Shown here: piece after piece, positions 25,251 through 35,790 of the stretch | Position numbering within the stretch: the stretch's first letter is position 1 | Layout: each line of letters begins with the position of its first letter | Origin: Prinsepia uniflora | Taxonomy: Eukaryota > Streptophyta > Magnoliopsida > Rosales > Rosaceae | Direction: 5' to 3' | NCBI GenBank assembly: GCA_032719365.1 | Contig: CM064874.1 | Location: forward strand, 37,124,716-37,188,715 | Length of the DNA stretch: 64,000 nt | Translations under genes and position numbers: made by a program | Notes under the pieces: model-generated | Told to the model about the DNA's origin: nothing | What the model saw: only the letters and a program-made list of their open reading frames with translations | The model's database searches: none

Positions 25251-26871
25251 GTCACAACACCTAGACCAAAAACCATGTTGACCATTTTTCCAACCGCCGC
25301 GGCACGCGCCCCCGCGCGCCGCCCAAAGTGGCTGCGCGTGGCCCTCACACGCCAGCTACAGTGTCACCAGCAACCTCTGGTCGACCCGATTCGAACCAGT
25401 CCCTGCAACTCGAACCGGCGTGGCCGGTTCTCCACCGTCCTGCCACCAAAACTGCTCCTTTCTTCACCATCTTCATCGTCCAATCCTTAGCAATCCAGTC
25501 CCCTCACTCAAACACCTCGACTCGACCTAAAACCTGTCGACTCAAACTCGAACAAAAACCTGAACCAGTCCCCTGTTCTTCCTCTCGGCCAACCAGGTCT
25601 TCCCCCATCACGGTGGCTACCTTAGACGGTTCCTAGGACCTCCCTGAAGCTTACCTAACTCACAAAAAACCGTCGACTCGTACTCAAAACCCACGACTCA
25701 ACGTTTGAACCCAGACTGAAAAACAGAGAACGCCGTGTATTCCCCGTCGTTCTGGACTCCGCCGTGCACTCCCCCGTCACGGCTGCACACCCATAAGATA
25801 CCTAGGATCCTACTGCGTCCCCTAGACCTCACTGGACTCCTCGATTCAACCCCAAAAGCCCCGACTTTCGATTTGAAAATCACGGCAAAACAGAGCACTT
25901 ACACAGGGAGAAGGAATTACCTGCCGTCGACCGCCGCCGTGCTCACCGCCGCACTCCCTGAAGTCCACAGAGCCATCCTTGTTCCCTGTCGAGTCTAATT
26001 ACACCACACACGGCCACACCACCACCACGATCTCTCACTTCCTCCCTGTTTTCTCTGATTTTCCCGCGAGCTCACACTTAGCACACACACTAATTCCTCA
26101 CCTCCCAACCTTCCCACTGTCTCCCTCTCAATCTATGATCACTCGTCACTCCTCAATTCACACAACACACACACAATCACCGTCCAATTCTCCCAACTCT
26201 CTCCCTCTGTTTATGTTCTTCTCTCTAGTTCGAACAAGCACGGACACAAGGCCCAAATAATTGGACCGTGTTCCCTAGAAGCCTCTAGCCCTCCTACACG
26301 TGTCACAATCCTCCCCTTTTCTCTCACAAGTGGCTCAATCCCAGCCATCCACTTGTCCCTCTCTGTTGCACCAGGCCCAAAACACAAAGACCAAAATGCC
26401 CTTCCTTTTAAGTCAAATTTACGATTTTGCCACTACCTTTCTAGACCCGTAACTCACACATCGTAAGTCCGATGAATACGTGCCGCCTGTCATCGAACTC
26501 AGGACGACGAGATCTATCTAACAGTCCTAGGTCAACGTATCAAAACCCGATCGTACGAAAAGTCAACTTTCCCCCTAATTTAGCCAAATTACGAAAGTGC
26601 CCTTAACCTTCCGAACATCATAACTTCCTCCTCGGATGTCGGAATCGGGCGTGCCACCTGTCTACGGATTCGTGACGTCCTAAACTAAGTCTTAGTCATC
26701 GGTCATTACCCAATTGACCGCCCAAACTAAAAGTCAGTTTTTTGCCCGAACTAGGGGCAAAATCGTCATCCTACCTTAACGAACCTATTGTCACCAACTA
26801 ACCACCGATTACGCTCACTAATCCTTCCTTAATCAATATCTTAGCCCTAATTTCTGGGACGGGTCGTTACA
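25251..26871 (-). mobile_element. LARD LTR, TGTAAC-end half (right arm of foldback)
   Basis: It runs from a broken edge at about 25,251 to GGGTCGTTACA at 26,871. It is the inverted counterpart of 23,028 to about 24,448, with long runs of identity around the drug-of-choice landmarks GGTGGCACGC, GAGGAGGAAGTTATGATG and AGGGGGAAAAGTTGAC. I estimate roughly 85 percent identity by eye. The closest full-length relative is 8,630-11,585. It contains no PBS or PPT. Confidence 0.78.
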
Positions 26872-27429
26872 CCAGGTGTCCAATTTTCTGTGGGCAAAAT
26901 TCCCAAGAATAGCCAAGGGTCCAATTATAACTGGGCACAACCAAATGACCAAATTGCCCTTGCCCCTGCAAATTACCATATTGCCCCTAGCGTGTTTCGA
27001 CCAATATCCGAGCCGTCCAACGTCCAATGACAGCGTGCCGCCTGTTGTTGTACTCAGGGAATCGAGACCTACCTAACGGTCCTCGAAATGCATGACAAAT
27101 CTATGTCATATGAAAAGTCATTAGTTTTGCCTCTTTTCGACCAAATTACCAAACTACCCCCGAACTTCTGAACATCATAACTTCGTCCTCGAATGTCGCA
27201 ATTGGACGTGTCACTTGTCTATGAACTTGTGACGTCCCGAACTACATCATAGTCATCGGTCAAAGTCCATTTAACCGCCTGAACTAAAACTCGACCTTTT
27301 TGCCCATTCCAAGGGTAAAACCGTCATTTCGTACCGTCCGTCCGAAATTACCCAACTAATCTCCGATTAACTTCACTAATCTGTCATTAATCACTAATCT
27401 AATCCCGAACTCCGGGATGGGTCGTTACA
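26872..27429 (-). mobile_element. LARD LTR, terminal 558 bp of another copy
   Basis: It starts mid-LTR at CCAGGTGTCC and ends GATGGGTCGTTACA at 27,429. Its first 300 bp re-copy 22,724-23,027 with clear divergence, so it is not the continuation of that LTR but the end of a second, related one. The following 5 bp (GTTAT) resume the host coding relic. Confidence 0.78.
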
Positions 27430-27798
27430 GTTATGCACTGACTCGGTCTGCCTAATGTGTAGTTTCTCGGCGAAGTCTTCTCCACTTTCCGCCACGCGAG
27501 AAACGTCAGGCAACAGGCCTTGGATTTGAAAAGGGAAGTGGAAGGGAAGGAACAAGCATTGGCCGACAAAGAGAGGCTGTGTAACTAGGCCCTAGAAGCC
27601 AAAGCGGAGCTGGAGCTGAAGGTCAAAACAATGGAATTGGAGGCGGCTTCTCAAGCCGATGAATCCAAATCCCGGGTGGCCGAGCTGGAGGCAGCCAATG
27701 CCAAGTTGGCCGACCAACTGGTTACCGCCAAGAGGGTCTGCATCGAGGAGTTCAAGGGGTCGAGGGAGTACGAGAGGGACTTCATGAAATTCGGGGTG
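27430..27798 (+). pseudogene. Interrupted coding relic, coiled-coil piece
   Basis: Reading in one frame gives a heptad-rich helical protein: VRQQALDLKREVEGKEQALA, then ALEAKAELELKVKTMELEAA, then VAELEAANAKLADQLVTAK, ending CIEEFKGSREYERDF. An in-frame TAG sits near 27,588 and another stop occurs in the first 40 bp. A long coiled coil followed by an EFKGSREYE-type motif is what I know from the C-terminal half of plant 'putative gypsy type transposon' proteins. The piece is separated from its N-terminal part by the LTR complex 20,306-27,429 and from its C-terminal part by the LTR 27,799-31,216. The conserved central domain is absent, so DNA was lost as well as inserted. Confidence 0.55.
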
Positions 27799-30700
27799 TG
27801 ACAGGACCCATCCCAATCCCTCCGGGATTAGTGCGGGATGACCCTGCTCCCGTCTGACACGAAGTGTCAGACAAGGGATATTTCCGACCTTTGCCCTCCC
27901 GGGCTATCAGAGTACGCCAGGATCCGGAGGAGGTATGTGATATCTCGGTCTCTGCTACAGTCCACATCCGATGTCAACCTGAAGGGCAGTCAAAACATTA
28001 AAAACTGTGAGTGGACAAAACAAAAGTTTACAAAAACATTTCATAAGACATTTGTACCCTCCACTAAAAAGCATGCATGCATTCGAAAACCATTTATCCA
28101 AAACGAACCATATGTGGGACTAAGCCCAAAGCAGATATAAACCAAGGTTGAAATGACCACAATGAAAACGACCATACGGGCCACTGCCCAAATCCATAAG
28201 GGACTCAGCCCCAAACCATAAAGAAACCAAGTACACGAGCCACTGCTCAAATCTTGTGCACACCTGTGCACACCACATATCATATATCATATATACATAT
28301 AAGTCACACAACCAATCCTGTCACGGTATCCAAAGCTACGCGTGTGCTACCCGGGTCTCAATCTGAGTCATCTCAAAGTCAAGGTCAATGTCCGCAGACC
28401 ACCGACCCTACACGAGGTAATAGTAACCATAGCCTTCCTGAGAGTAAGGAACCCAACTGGGGGGTGACTCCACTCAGTCGGTGCTCCGTGACTACTCCGG
28501 GATCCACCCAGGCCAACGACCCTCCCCGGAGGAGATAATAAAAGTAAAGGAAGGTAGATGAACATATATATACATAACATAAACATTCATGCCCGGTTCC
28601 CCTGAACCGTCATGATCCATAACATCCATTAAATAGGGTTCATGCCGGTTCCCATAAACCGTCATGTACCATAATGACCTGACAAGGGTTCATGCCGGTT
28701 CCCATAAACTGTCATGTACCATAATGACCTGACAAGGGTTCATGCCAGTTCCCATAAACCGTCATGAACTTGGAAATCCACATAGGGTCCCTGACCCGAA
28801 ATCATAAACCATAAAGTAACTGGGTCTCGTGCCCGAACATATGACTCAACTGGGCACCGTGCCCGATATCTATGGGTCAGTCACGACTCCGATCATGGTG
28901 ATGCGTGCAACCATCCATCCAGGACCGCCCTCAATCCTGGTATGTCGCCGTGAACAAATCAACCGACGCGACCACCACAAGATCATGGTGCACTCATCAC
29001 CAATCGCTATCCTGAACCGTCAGCACTCCGAAGTCGAGCCTCCCCAGGCTGCCCGACAACGAATCGTGCATCGTGACCTCTCCGGAAGGAACACATCCCA
29101 ATCCGGAGGCGAGCGTCGTATCGTCGATCGCTGTGCACAAAGCACCCGCCGCGACCACGATTTAGGCCCGAAGGTCGTAAATAGCGTCATATGCCCGAGA
29201 CAAAACCAAATGGGTCTCATACCCGAGTTTATCCTTTTAGAAATCCAAAACCAAATCATTTAAGTCAATAAAGAAATACAGACCCGTATAAGCAGCGTAT
29301 AAGGCCGAAACCTCGAAATACGTGCTTATACGTAACCACATACAAATGCACCCATGGCATCATCAAACATGTAATAAAACATATAATAAACATTTATGCA
29401 TGCACCAATTTAGAAAACAAAGTCCACTCACGGACCGTCCGAGTTGCCGCCTCGATTTGCGTGCCATACGGCTCCCCAAGCTGATCACCGTCACCGGGAT
29501 TCCCAAACCTGTCCAAATCGTAATAGAAGGTTACTAACTACTTAATTAACCTCCAACCAAAGCCCCGTAATTTTCCCGTATTTTTAACTATTTTTAATCC
29601 CAAACCTAATCCTTCCGATGCCCTGAAACACATCGAGACGGTGTCCGATCGACACGAAACCAGTCCCAAAAGGTTCGTTACATCGAATAGAAGATTTCAC
29701 ATGTTGAACACATCCCCAAATTCTCCCCCACGCGCCCACACGCGCCGCCTGAAGTGGCTGCGCGTGGGCTTCACGCGCCAGCTACAGTACCTGCTGACGT
29801 CATCGCTGATGTCAGCATGACGTCATCTGACAGCTGTCAGGTCTGACATGTCAGACTCTGACAGGTGACACGTGTCATGCTCCCATTGGTCCACGTTACT
29901 GTGCTGTCAGTGCCACGTGGCAGTCTGACATGTGCCACGTGTCATCACGGCACTGGTCCACGCCTGTGCCACGCGTCAGCCCCTAATTGGGCCACGTCAC
30001 TGACATGTCAGTGCTGACTGTGCACTGACATGTGACACGTGTCGGCTGATGAGTGGTCCACGTCACCTGACAATCTGACAGGTGCCACGTCACCACCTTT
30101 AACCTCGCACAGCTGGTCCGGGCCAGCCGGTCCGGTCCAACCCCTGCAACTGGACCGGCGTAACCAGTCCAGGCTCATTCCGGCCCAGTTTTTCACCGTT
30201 TTCAATCCTAACCAATCCTAACCTTCCTATAATCGTCCTAGGAACCTAACCCAATTAATTAGAACCCCTAAAACCCACGAAAATCCACGGTTCAATTTTC
30301 CCGAAACCTCCAAGGGCTTCCACGACGTCCAACCACCACCAAAACCCCTCTAACAGCTCCCTAGCAACCTATTTAACTCAAACCAATCGTCCAAATCAAT
30401 CCATAACATCAAAATCCACGCAAAAATTGAAAATGGGCTTACCGAGTACCCGCTCGGGTTCTGGGTTCCCGCCACCGCCCAAGGCGGTTCCAGCCACCAG
30501 CTGCCGTCCTTAGTCCTCCTCTCTCACCCTCTGGTCTCAGTTATGGTTACAAGGGAAGGGTTTGGTGTTTGGGTGAGAAATGGTGATCGGGTTGGTTTGG
30601 GAAAAATGGGAGAAATGGATGCACGGTTAAGGGGTTTGATGCATGAATGAAATTGGTGTCCATTGGATGGGTGACACTTGTCACTCATCCATTGGGCATC

Positions 30701-31216
30701 AGGACAAATATCTGGGCCCACTAGAGACAAAACTGCACTTTTTGTTTCGTAAAACGTGCTGTCGTGAATAGTAACCTGGAACTTCCGTGAACCGTAATTT
30801 CGCCGTCGAACGTCCGAATTCGACGTGCCGCCTGTCTACGGATTCGTATCGTCCTTATCTACGTAACGGTCTTTGGCCCTCGGCCATCGGACCTCCCAAT
30901 CAAAAAGTCAACATTTGGCCCCTTTTATCCAAAATTACCAAAATGCCCCTAAACTTCCGAACGTCATAACTTCCTCCACGAACGTCGGAATTGAACGTGC
31001 CACCTGTCTATGAACTCGTGACGTCACGAACTACGTCACGGTCATCGGTCAAAGTCCATTTGATCGCCCGATTGAAAAGTCAACGTTTTGCCACGATTAG
31101 GGGCAAAACGGTCATTTTGCATCGTTCGTCCGATTTAGCCTAACTAATCACGGATTAGCCTCACTAATCGTGATTAGTCACTAATCTAATCATGGAATTT
31201 GGGACGGGTCGTTACA
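27799..31216 (-). mobile_element. LARD LTR, enlarged copy with bZIP-site island (3,418 bp)
   Basis: It begins TGACAGGACCC and ends GGGACGGGTCGTTACA. The closing pair is at 28,005-28,016 and 29,422-29,433. The hairpin interval contains GGTTCCCATAAACCGTCATG-type units (28,585-28,770), GGGTCCCTGACCC and GGGCACCGTGCCC. Between 29,790 and 30,095 an extra 300-bp TGACA/CACGTG-rich island is present that sibling LTRs lack. A 36-bp palindrome (CCATTGGATGGGTGACACTT and its mirror) is at about 30,660. Flanking 5-mers (GGGTG and AGGCA) do not match, so the copy is recombinant or flanking bases were deleted. Confidence 0.82.
29790..30095. promoter_or_regulatory. TGACA/CACGTG-rich island inside an LTR
   Basis: Four CACGTG hexamers (29,869; 29,914; 29,936; 30,036) and two TGACGTCA octamers (29,795; 29,818) occur in 300 bp, together with many degenerate CTGACATGTCAG units and CCACGTCAC cores. 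CACGTG and TGACGTCA are the standard recognition cores of plant bZIP and bHLH factors. Expansion looks like short tandem shuffling rather than one clean unit. Whether it acts as an enhancer is unknown. Confidence 0.5.
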
Positions 31217-31560
31217 AGGCAGCCCTCGAGGATGGGTTTTATAAGAAACTGCTCTTCTCGAACCCTGGAATGCCCATTTCCTTCCCCTGGCTCAAGTCCC
31301 CTCCTCGAGTCAAGGATTACATGGATGAAGAAGGGACCCCTTCCCGATGATGACGAGGAGATGACTTTGGAGGAACTGGCCGAGGATTCTGAAGCCAACC
31401 CGGAGGAGGGTCCGATGGCTGAGTTAGAAGCTCCAAGAGACCATGTGGCCGAGGAACAAGAAGCTGGTGACTAAAGGGCTCAATAGGTTAGGTAGTGGTA
31501 GGATGCAAGTCTTTGTATTTTGGCCATGAGCCTCTGTAACCGAAGTTTTTTTTTTTTATG
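31217..31560 (+). pseudogene. Interrupted coding relic, acidic C-terminal piece
   Basis: From the LTR edge, one frame reads AALEDGFYKKLLFSNPGMPI to about VKDYMDEEGT and then shifts by one base near 31,340. The rest is read in the neighbouring frame as DDDEEMTLEELAEDSEANPE and ends EEQEAGD with a TGA... TAA cluster at 31,472-31,477. An acidic tail after a coiled coil is usual for the plant gypsy-type transposon proteins mentioned for the 27,430 piece. After the stop, a T-run and AATAAA-like sequence (31,540-31,566) could be the old 3' end. The frameshift and missing neighbours make it non-functional. Confidence 0.5.
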
Positions 31561-31699
31561 AATAAACATGTTTTTGCCAATCGTATTTGAACCGGATGAA
31601 TGTCAAATTACTTGGATGAATAGTAGCTAACAAAACTAGAACCTGGACGAGAAGTAAAGTTGAACTATTCACGTATTTCGAGGAGTAAATTATATGGCT

Positions 31700-32460
31700 A
31701 AATATGATTGGCTGATTTAATAATCTAGGGCCATTGGATGAGTGACAAGTGTCACTCATCCCATTGGCCATCTCCCCCAATTTGTGGATCTAAAGTATTA
31801 AAATATTATTTCTTGTTTATTTTATTAATTTTTTTCCCTCTCATTTCTCTCTCTTCTTCCCCGCGCATTAGCCTTCATCCTTTTCTTTGTTTTTCTTCTT
31901 CAAACCCATGCACCATCTCCATTTTCATCCCAAACAAACACACAGATGCATACCACCCTACTGCCCGATCATTTTCTGTGTTCTGGTGAGAGACTGAGAA
32001 CAGTGAGGTCGATGGACGGCCTGAGATACGGCGGGGATCACGATAGCACGGCGAAGGAAACTGGAACCCATAACCCGTGAACAACCAAACCTAATCCTAC
32101 ATGAACACCCTCTAAACTTCATCTTTTGCTTGTGAACCCTGAATGGAAGTTGGAGAGGGAGATGAGGCGAGCACAACGGTGCTAACGACTTGGACGGCAG
32201 AGTAGGGTGGTCGGAAAACCGCAGGTGAACAGTTTCGGGTTTGAAAATGGGTTTTCCGTTAGACTGTTTGTTGGGTATTTCTAAGGTCCAAACCTTCTTC
32301 CTAGGTGACCTACGAACCCAGGGGACTCGATCTAAAAAGAAATAGTGGCTAGAGTCGACTGCAAGAGGGAGTTGCAGGGCCGTCGCTGTTCATCGATGAA
32401 GGGTAAGTTTTTAATGCGTTTTTCGTATTTTCAAATAGAGGGATCTCTTAGTTAGGCTCA
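31700..32460 (+). mobile_element. Degraded LARD-LTR-like fragment
   Basis: A 41-bp near-perfect palindrome at 31,729-31,769 (GGCCATTGGATGAGTGACA and mirror) matches the palindrome found inside the LTRs at about 30,660, 47,755 and 63,299. Down to 32,460 the sequence alternates CT-rich and GGCGG-rich patches as in the mid-part of those LTRs. No LTR edge, PBS or PPT is visible. Orientation is a guess. Confidence 0.4.
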
Positions 32461-34350
32461 GACAAAGGGAATGGAAGAAACTCGGAGTAGTTTGGTGGTC
32501 GGAAGGCGGAGAACTGACTCGGTTAGGTCGTGGGTCAGGGCGAGGTGTCTTGTGATGGTCCTGGGCAGCATTTATGACTTGTCAGTGGATCCAGCCGACC
32601 AAATCTGCTATTCCTGGGTCGCACTAGCGTTGTTAGCACACTCTGGGGCTGCTTGGGGGCTGGCTAACCAGACATGGTTGGTTTTGAATGAGGCAGGTCA
32701 ATCCGATCTTATTCAGACCGACCAGATTGGGTATGAACAAATTTCATTTAAGATTTTCTCGTAATAAGAACTATAAGTGCGGTTCCAATGTTAAATTCTA
32801 TGGTGGAAGAAAAACGAAATTAGATACCCCACCGGTTCAGTTCACAACTGGTGATTAATTACCCACTACTTTGCATAAAGTCGACGTCGTAATGCCGTTT
32901 TACCAATGTGGGAGGCATTTCGGCAATTTCATTATCAAAAACTTATCGTGGGCCTACGCGCCGCAAAGCTATTCTCAAAATTAAAAGCGCAAAATTTAAT
33001 CGCCCGCCTTTTGTTCTACCAAAGAAGGAAGAGAAACCCTAAATTTACTGAGGTGCCACCAAGTCCGACTGAGTCATTTTTATTCATTTATTCCATAACC
33101 CTTTGCTTCATAATTGTACGTTATAGCATCTAACTGTCTATAGATATCATAAAATCTATTGTGTACGGTACAAATATGACTGCAATGGCAATCGCAAATT
33201 GGCAATGCACCGTTTTTGGGGTCTTAAACACTGATGCATTTAGAATCCAACAATTTTCATGTTTTGGGTAATGCTTAAGAATATCACAAATTATACGACC
33301 ACGCGATGGTCGACATGAACACTAAGGTGGAATTTCCATGGTGTGAATCATATTCACTTGTGCTTAATTCATAAATATGACATACTAAAAACAATTTAAA
33401 TGTTCATCAACGTGTAAAAAATGTACATAAAATATTATATTTATTAAAACACGCATATACGTTTATAGGGCATATATTAGAACTGAATTCACTAACTAGG
33501 CTCCGAAGATAGTTACTAGCAAGCTTTGGATTATTAAACCATTCATATTTGTCTTATAATTTCAGATCAAGTAAGTTTATATTTATTATTTGAATGGTTT
33601 ATATATAGTATCTCAATTTTCAAACTTGACACTTGTACCAATTCTCCTTTAGCATTATTGTAACTTTTATTTTTAAAAAATGAAATTAACTTTACGTATA
33701 ATAGATTTTATGATAATTTAATTAATTTTTATATTAAATTTTCTACTTCCGTAAACAGAAACATTTTCTTTTTGTACATCCACTGTCACCTTATCGTGTG
33801 AGCATATCCTTCTCCCTAACTTACAACTAAATCAATAAGTACGGCATTATGAACTTAGTAGCAAATATTGCGAGCCAAATCATATCCTCTTCATAGTTTC
33901 TTCAACTTAAGGGAAAAAACGTGTGAATTTGATTTATTTTCCTAACTCGACTGATTGCATTTGGACCCTGGTTAAAGAATACGAGGTAAATCCATCAATT
34001 ATTTCCCATATATAAAAATAATGAATAACCTTCTAACTCAGTCATCATCGTTAATCAATAGAAGGTTCGTAGCGAATTTGGTTGAAAAAAAATATTAATA
34101 TTTTTTAAAAGACCAGGAAGACAAAAATGCCCTCTTAGTTTGAAATTTAAATGCATTCCCGTATAGAGCGGGCGGTAATTTGGATTTCGAGAAACGTTAA
34201 CGCGTAACGGGGAGGAAAATACTGTAACTCCGTAACGCGTTGAAGCTGTACAAGAAAAGGACAAAAGAGTCGTGGTTTGACGGAAAACGGAGGGCAGGAG
34301 TTCCGTTAGGTAAAAGAAAGACAAAAACAAAACAGTAAAAGGTAAAAAAG
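32461..34350. other. AT-rich intergenic DNA without a supported gene
   Basis: Open frames of 97 codons (32,471-32,764) and 75 codons (32,906-33,133) have no recognisable domain, no splice context and no repeat partner in the window. From 33,140 the sequence is strongly AT-rich with frequent stops. I see no RNA gene or transposon ends that I could defend. Confidence 0.5.
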
Positions 34351-34410
34351 CGAAGGAGATGTCAGAAACAACGGCGGTTAAAGGCTGACAAAAGACGGGC
34401 AGTGAGGGTT

Positions 34411-34421
34411 CTATAAGTAAT
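34411..34421 (+). promoter_or_regulatory. Candidate TATA box of the GATA gene
   Basis: CTATAAGTAATC at 34,411 is followed within 30-90 bp by a purine-rich leader (AGCAGAAGTGCAGAG, GAGAAGAAGCAGCAG). It is the best core-promoter match upstream of the GATA coding region, but the distance to the ATG (1.4 kb) requires the leader intron proposed below. Confidence 0.35.
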
Positions 34422-34681
34422 CTCCTGTCTCGGTATCGGCCAAGGAAAAGCAATAAGCAGAAGTGCAGAGCCCGAGAAGAAGCAGCAGTAGAAAGCAAAA
34501 GCGAAAAAAATTAAGGCAGAGGCCTGTGTTTCTTTGCGGTTTTTGTTTTGAATTTGACGGTGAAAATGAAAAATCCGTGTGAAATTTTACAAAATTGGAA
34601 AAAGTAAAAAAAAAAAAAAAAAAAAGGGTGTGAGAGAGCGGTGGTGGGACCGGTGGGGGGAGAGGCTTGAAGATGACGATG

Positions 34682-34801
34682 GTAAGAGACAGCTAGCAAT
34701 GAAGGAGGAGGCTCACCTACCATATTACACAACATCACTCGCTTCTTCCTTTTTAGCCCTCTCTTTCTCTTCCCTTCTTTCAAATTTAATTCGCTTCTCT
34801 T

Positions 34802-34860
<59 letters not shown>

Positions 34861-35768
34861 TCCCATATATTCAATAAGAAATAGGGTTTTTGGTAGTTTA
34901 GTTGCAGTAGGAAGAGGGCTTCTTTTGGATTTTGGCCTCAAATTTTGGTCTCTCTCAGTTTCTTTTTTGGCGGGAGTAGTCAATTAGGGTTCTAAACCAA
35001 AACTCACAGGTTTGGCTCTGCATTTCTTCTCTATCTCTGTAATTTCACTACTGTCGGCAATGCCTATTTGCTGTTTGGTTGCTCGGAAAATGAGGGAAAA
35101 TGCTCATGTTTCCACAATCCCCCTATCCTCCCATTCTAATCTTTTTTCACCGATTTTCATCTGAGAATTTTGAATTTGGTTTTTTTTCGGCTCGAATTCG
35201 TTTCAGTAATCCGGCGCATTTCAAACAGTATACGAGCTCAAAATTGAACTGGTTTTTGTTTCTCGAAGCAGGACTCGTTCATAATTTGAATTTTCTGTTT
35301 ACTGGTGTTTAGTTTCTGGAAAATTGTCAAGGTTCGCTTCAAATTCAAGCTTTTAATCCAGGCCGCCTATTTTTTTCTTCAACCTAAAATTCCTTTCTTG
35401 GGTTTTTTTTTTTTTTTTTTGCGCCAACCTTATCTTGGTTTTAAAAGAAAAGAAGATAAAATAAAAAGAGAAGCAAAATTCGACAATTTGAGTTGGTACC
35501 AGCTGGCGCTACCCACCTTGATTTTCGCCTCTGATTTATTTTAATTTTGTTTTTTTTTCTCTCTTTTTTATCATCTCTAGAAAAAGAATTTAATTCATCA
35601 GTGTGAATTGTGAAATATAAGTTAAGTAGAAGAACGAGACCCTTTACGTTTAATTGCGTATCACTGCTAAAATGCGCCACACTCTTTATGCGCCTTACTG
35701 CTATAAAATTCAAATTGAAAACACACCAGTTATTTTGTAGCTGATTTTTGGTCTTCGTAATTTCTCAG
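34682..35768 (+). other. Putative 5'-leader intron of the GATA gene
   Basis: A strong donor, GATG/GTAAGAG at 34,681/34,682, and an acceptor after a pyrimidine-rich stretch, TTTCTCAG/TACAAG at 35,768/35,769, would remove about 1.1 kb. That interval contains many upstream ATGs, a 60-bp CT run (34,798-34,857) and T-runs (35,401-35,420; 35,549-35,558). A second possible acceptor is TTCTCAG at 35,785, six bases before the ATG. The intron is inferred only from these signals. Confidence 0.4.
34797..34857. repeat. (CT)n microsatellite in the GATA leader
   Basis: An almost uninterrupted CT dinucleotide run of about 60 bp. CT/GA runs are common in plant 5' leaders. The Leu/Ser and Arg/Glu frames through it are artefacts. 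Confidence 0.95.
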
Positions 35769-35790
35769 TACAAGTCAATTCTCAGCGACA

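Noticed and set aside
20306..27429. A single insertion interrupted by a foldback
   Set aside because: The LTR DNA left of the foldback (22,724-23,027) is repeated, with divergence, to its right (26,872-27,175), and the outer flanks CCTTC and GTTAT do not match. At least two LTR copies must have recombined.
34579..34983. Coding frames through the CT run (Leu/Ser-rich on plus, Arg/Glu-rich on minus)
   Set aside because: They are produced by the dinucleotide repeat and the adjacent A-run. The region is better explained as leader/intron of the GATA gene.
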